DNA from: Cellulomonas sp. S1-8
GTDB taxonomy: Bacteria; Actinomycetota; Actinomycetes; Actinomycetales; Cellulomonadaceae
Assembly (NCBI RefSeq): GCF_026184235.1
Contig: NZ_CP110806.1
Coordinates: 434,001-498,000 of the forward strand
Direction: 5' to 3'
Length of the DNA stretch: 64,000 bases
Part shown: positions 61,003-64,000 of the stretch, in pieces
Position numbering within the stretch: the stretch's first letter is position 1
How the letters are laid out: the number at the start of each line of letters is the position of its first letter
Position numbers and translations under genes: made by a program
The notes under the pieces: generated by a model
Told to the model about the DNA's origin: nothing
The model's database searches: none
Seen by the model: only the letters and a program-made list of their open reading frames with translations

Positions 61003-61752
61003 TCAGGGGTGATCGGTCCGTCGACCGAGGTGGCGGACGAAGAAGCGGGCAGCGTCCTCACCGGCGTGGGGCGGGACCCCGGTGTGCCCACCCATGTTCG
61101 CCTGAAGCGTCTTCTCGGCGGAGCCAAAGGCGTCGAAGAGGTCGAGAGCCATCTGGCGGTCGTTGCCGTGGTCGTCCCACTGGAGGAGGACGTGCAGCGG
61201 GATCGTGACCCGTCGTGCCTCGTCGATGATGCTGCGAGGGACGACGCTGCCGGCGAACAGGCCGGCGGCCACGACGCGCGGCTCGGTGGCCGCCAGCCGG
61301 ACGCCGAGGGCGATCACACCCCCCGAGATCGCCACCGGGCCGCCGACCTCGGGCAGGGCGAGGACGGCATCGATGAGTGCCCGCCACTCCGGGACGGCCC
61401 GCTCGACCAGCGGGAGGACGAGTCGGTCGACGACGTCGTCCCCGGGCCTGTCGCCCGCGCTGATCGCGCTGAGCAGCTCCGCCCGTGCACCGTCGAGCTG
61501 CGGGATGGGCGGTCGGACACCGGCTCCGGGCAGCTCCAGGGTCGCGGTCGCGTACCCGAGCCCCGCGAAGTGGCGCGCCCGCGCTTCGAGTCGGGGCCGC
61601 ATCGCCTGCAGCCCACCAGGATGGCCCAACAGGATGAGGGGGACAGGCGAGGACGCAGATGCGGGCGTCCACAGGACGCCGGGGATCTCGTCGAGGGTGA
61701 ACCCTCGTTCGCGGGTGCCGTCGTCGACGAGTCGGTTCGAGGAGAAGTGCAT
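61003..61752 (-). CDS. Alpha/beta hydrolase (dienelactone-hydrolase/FrsA-like)
   Basis: This 249-residue protein has LILLGHPGGLQAM as the oxyanion strand, AISGGVIALGVRLA as the nucleophile elbow (Ser, a GxSxG variant), VLLQWDDHGNDRQMALDLFD with the Asp, and GGHTGVPPHAGED with the His. No signal peptide is present. The ATG at 61750-61752 has GAGAGG upstream. The substrate is unknown. Confidence 0.8.
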   Translation of the reverse strand: MHFSSNRLVDDGTRERGFTLDEIPGVLWTPASASSPVPLILLGHPGGLQAMRPRLEARARHFAGLGYATATLELPGAGVRPPIPQLDGARAELLSAISAGDRPGDDVVDRLVLPLVERAVPEWRALIDAVLALPEVGGPVAISGGVIALGVRLAATEPRVVAAGLFAGSVVPRSIIDEARRVTIPLHVLLQWDDHGNDRQMALDLFDAFGSAEKTLQANMGGHTGVPPHAGEDAARFFVRHLGRRTDHP

Positions 61753-62037
61753 GGTCGTGCCTCTCGGGGTGCTGGCGGATCGGCGCCCCCGGGCGGCCTA
61801 CCGCCCGACCGCGACCCCTGAGGGGAGCGCCCATGTCGACTCGATCACGGGTACCACCTCCTCGTCTCCTGGCCCGGCACCCGGACCGTAGCAGCGCACC
61901 GCGCGGCCCGACACGGAAAGACGACTGCCCGGCCATGCCGCTGCACGGGGAGCGCGCGGGGTCCGAGCGGCTGCGCAGGCACTGACGCCGCGCGGGAACC
62001 GGCACTGTCGCGAGCGACCTCGGTAGGGTCCGAGATC
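61753..62037. other. Gene-free divergent promoter stretch
   Basis: The gap lies between the hydrolase (minus) and the MOSC gene (plus). No supported open frame, strong palindrome or riboswitch-like structure is seen. It presumably carries both promoters. Confidence 0.5.
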
Positions 62038-62721
62038 GTGGTCGTCACCTCCCTGCGCCGGTACCCGGTCAAGTCGATGGGCGGTGAGGCGCTGACCTCA
62101 GCCGAGCTCGACCACCGCGGGATCCGGGGGGACCGCTGGTACGCCGTCGTCGACGGTGACGGGCGGTTCGCGTCGGTCAAGGACTCGCGCCGGTTCCGTC
62201 GCCGTGACGCCGTCGTGAACTACACCGCGTCGACCACGGCGGACGGCGAGGTCGAGGTCCGCTCGGGGGACGCGAGCTGGCTCGTCGGCGACCCGCTGCT
62301 CGACGGGCACCTCACCTCCGCCATGGGGAGTGCGCAGCGCCTCCTGCCCGAGGCTGCGGTCCCGCACCAGGACGCCGGTGCCGTCTCCCTCGTCGGCACG
62401 GCGACGATCGCCTGGTGCGCCGCCCGGTGGGGCGGCAGCGACGACCCACGCCGGCTGCGCGTCAACGTCGTGGTCGAGACGCAGACGCCTTTCGTCGAGG
62501 AGACGTGGGTCGGACGCCGGCTCGCCCTCGGGTCGGCCGTGCTGACGGTCGTGGAGCGCATCCCACGGTGCCGGATGATCGACGTCGAGCAGGACGGGAC
62601 GAGCCCGGGTGCCCCGTGGCTCCGCCCGCTGGGCGCCGAGCGCGACCTGTGCCTCGCGGTCTACGCCGACGTCGTCCGACCGGGTGTGGTCGCCGTCGGC
62701 GACGAGGTGTCGGTGGTCTGA
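62038..62721 (+). CDS. MOSC-domain protein
   Basis: The product has 227 residues from GTG 62038. A MOSC N-terminal domain opens VTSLRRYPVKSMGGEALTSA with LDHRGIRGDRWYAVVDGDG; the C-terminal MOSC domain has RRLRVNVVVET and the cysteine in VVERIPRCRMIDVEQDG. MOSC proteins carry sulfur or molybdenum cofactor intermediates, and relatives reduce N-hydroxylated compounds. This is the short (YcbX/mARC-like) form without a ferredoxin domain. Confidence 0.9.
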   Translation: MVVTSLRRYPVKSMGGEALTSAELDHRGIRGDRWYAVVDGDGRFASVKDSRRFRRRDAVVNYTASTTADGEVEVRSGDASWLVGDPLLDGHLTSAMGSAQRLLPEAAVPHQDAGAVSLVGTATIAWCAARWGGSDDPRRLRVNVVVETQTPFVEETWVGRRLALGSAVLTVVERIPRCRMIDVEQDGTSPGAPWLRPLGAERDLCLAVYADVVRPGVVAVGDEVSVV

Positions 62722-62760
62722 GCCGGGTAGGGGCAGCGACCCGGGAAGGAGGGGGTGTCG

Positions 62761-63468
62761 ATGGGTGTTCGCGTCGGACTGTGTGGGTGGACCGTCTCCC
62801 AGGCCTCGTACGTGCGTCGCTTCCCTGTCGTCGAGGTGCAGCACACGTTCTACGAACCGCCGTCCGACGCCGTGCTGATGCGTTGGCGGGCCCAGGTGCC
62901 GGCCGGTTTCGAGTTCACGATCAAGGCGTGGCAGATCGTCACCCACGAGTCGAGCAGCCCCACCTACCGGCGCCTGAAGCAGCCTCTGCCGGACAGCGCA
63001 CGTGGCCAGGTCGGAGCGTTCCGGACCACGCCGCCGGTCCTCGCCGGATGGCGTCGGACCCTCGAGTGCGCACGCATCCTGCAGGCCACCGCGGTGCTGC
63101 TGCAGTGCCCGAAGAGCTTTCGCCCGACGCCGGACAACGTCGAGCGGCTGCGTCACTTCATGTCGCAGGTGGAGCGGCCGGCGGGGCGGCTGCTGTGGGA
63201 GCCTCGCGGTGAGTGGCCCACCCAGCTGCTCACGGAGCTCTGCGCCGAGCTGGACCTTGTTCACGTCGTCGACCCGATGCAGACCGAGACCGTGACGCCG
63301 GAGCAGACCTACTACCGCCTGCACGGCACGGCCGGCTCGCGTCACGTCCACACCGATGACGAGCTGTGTCGGCTCCGGGACAGGATCGACGGCCGCCCGT
63401 CGCCCTACGTCATGTTCAACAACCTGCCCCGCGTGGGCGATGCCGAGCGGTTCCTCGCCCTGGTCTGA
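62761..63468 (+). CDS. DUF72 protein (YecE-like)
   Basis: ATG 62761 is eight bases after AAGGAGG, so it is preferred over the GTG at 62755. The 235-residue product has VGLCGWTVSQASYVRRFPVV (the usual start is IGTSGW), VEVQHTFYEPPSD, VPAGFEFTIKAWQIVTHE, LLWEPRGEWP and TYYRLHG, the conserved segments of DUF72. The fold is a TIM barrel of unknown function. It begins 39 bp after the MOSC stop, so the two form an operon. Confidence 0.88.
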   Translation: MGVRVGLCGWTVSQASYVRRFPVVEVQHTFYEPPSDAVLMRWRAQVPAGFEFTIKAWQIVTHESSSPTYRRLKQPLPDSARGQVGAFRTTPPVLAGWRRTLECARILQATAVLLQCPKSFRPTPDNVERLRHFMSQVERPAGRLLWEPRGEWPTQLLTELCAELDLVHVVDPMQTETVTPEQTYYRLHGTAGSRHVHTDDELCRLRDRIDGRPSPYVMFNNLPRVGDAERFLALV

Positions 63469-63545
63469 TCACGCTCGGCAGAGGCTGGATCCACGCGAGG
63501 CGCCCGTCCGGCAGGAGCGTGAGCCGGTCGACGTCACGGGGCCCG

Positions 63546-64000
63546 TCACCCACGACCGGTGCGGTCCCGCCAGCGGGCCTGCTTCGCGGACGTCTCGTCC
63601 CCACCCTCGCGCAGCGCGGCAGCGATCGGTGCGAGCGCCTGCACGACGTTGTCGTACTCGTCGGCTTCCTCCCACAGCTCTCGCCACTCGGACCCCTCGG
63701 CGCAGGTCCGCTCGAGTGCCCGGGCCGCCAGCGCCCGAAGGTCGGCGTCGGGGCGCAGGTTGGTGACCGTCGCGACGTCCGGCCCGTAGTTGTGGTCGAT
63801 CTCCGGTCCCCCAGGCAGACGACTGGCGACCACGGCCGCCGCGGCGATGGCGACCATGCCGTCGTCCCCGTCGAGATCGTCCTCCGCCTCGATCGCCGAG
63901 GTCAGCGCCTCACGGACGACGCTCTCTCGCTGCTGCGGAGCCGCTTCGTCGAGCCCGGCAGCCCAGTCGGCGGCAGTGTCGTTGTCGAACGGCCCGAGGC
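63546..64000 (-). CDS. DUF4259 protein, N-terminus outside window
   Basis: The frame continues past the right edge. It reads LGPFDNDTAADWAAGLDEAA at the window end, then ALTSAIEAEDDLDGDDGMVA and AAAAVVASRLPGGPEIDHNY, and closes with the helix ERTCAEGSEWRELWEEADEY. This is the DUF4259 family, small helical cytoplasmic proteins of unknown function found in actinobacteria. Only a few N-terminal residues (usually MGTWD-like) are missing. Confidence 0.85.
   Translation of the reverse strand, partial: LGPFDNDTAADWAAGLDEAAPQQRESVVREALTSAIEAEDDLDGDDGMVAIAAAAVVASRLPGGPEIDHNYGPDVATVTNLRPDADLRALAARALERTCAEGSEWRELWEEADEYDNVVQALAPIAAALREGGDETSAKQARWRDRTGRG

Overview
The window is GC-rich throughout, with the strong G/C third-position bias, frequent GTG starts and GTGA/ATGA overlaps of a high-GC actinobacterium. 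Two secreted AA10 lytic polysaccharide monooxygenases and a third secreted enzyme all carry family-2 carbohydrate-binding modules behind Pro/Thr linkers. That points to a cellulose- or chitin-degrading soil genus such as Cellulomonas or a close relative. This genus call is inference from gene content, not from a marker gene. No rRNA, tRNA, CRISPR array, transposase or prophage was seen; the region reads as chromosome with scattered accessory pieces and decayed gene remnants.

Layout. 1-3.8 kb: a translationally coupled catabolic trio (FAH-family hydrolase, NDP-forming acyl-CoA synthetase, FAD hydroxylase). 3.9-7.1 kb: a 72-bp tandem repeat, a lipoprotein, a putative HExxH metallopeptidase with a GN-AV motif, a HEAT-repeat protein and an HNH protein. 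7.1-13.1 kb: SDR, a membrane protein and TetR regulator sharing three copies of a 15-bp operator, esterase, truncated haemoglobin, RidA, GNAT and a P-loop kinase. 13.3-15.9 kb: an FtsX/MacB-type ABC exporter. 16-25.4 kb: VanZ-like protein, a DUF3237/FAD-monooxygenase operon, serine hydrolase, small secreted proteins, a His-tailed DMT transporter facing a kinase-like protein across a hexanucleotide repeat, HupE-like protein and GntR regulator.

25.5-36.3 kb is the secreted-enzyme region: a 1203-residue metallophosphoesterase with a C-terminal CBM2, a nitrilase, a large membrane protein, a Nif3-family protein, an LPMO-CBM2 and a four-cold-shock-domain protein. It also holds a chimeric Nif3/RidA remnant and two copies of a dispersed long palindrome. 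36.4-48.2 kb: an ATPase of the archaeal-ATPase/DUF234 type behind three 15-bp iterons, DUF6461, a P450/methyltransferase/membrane-protein operon, a YrdC-like protein, phosphotransferases, a WYL regulator facing an epoxide hydrolase over a perfect palindrome, DUF1801, DUF2071, a phosphotransferase-like P-loop protein lacking the P-loop lysine, and SRPBCC.

48.5-64 kb: a zinc-ribbon protein, an FAD monooxygenase, an AT-rich entry point to a toxin-antitoxin-like pair, a DHFR-like protein, a Sel1-like protein, a Fic C-terminal remnant and a second LPMO-CBM2 of the chitin-binding type. Then come a leucyl-aminopeptidase-family enzyme converging on a GltS-type glutamate symporter, with two further anion/amino-acid-type transporters divergent from it. 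The window closes with HhH, hydrolase, MOSC, DUF72 and DUF4259 proteins.

No single large undescribed system stands out. The best candidates are the HExxH/HEAT pair, the cellulose-targeted phosphoesterase, the iteron-controlled ATPase locus, the P450 operon, and the several repeat families that the genes do not explain.
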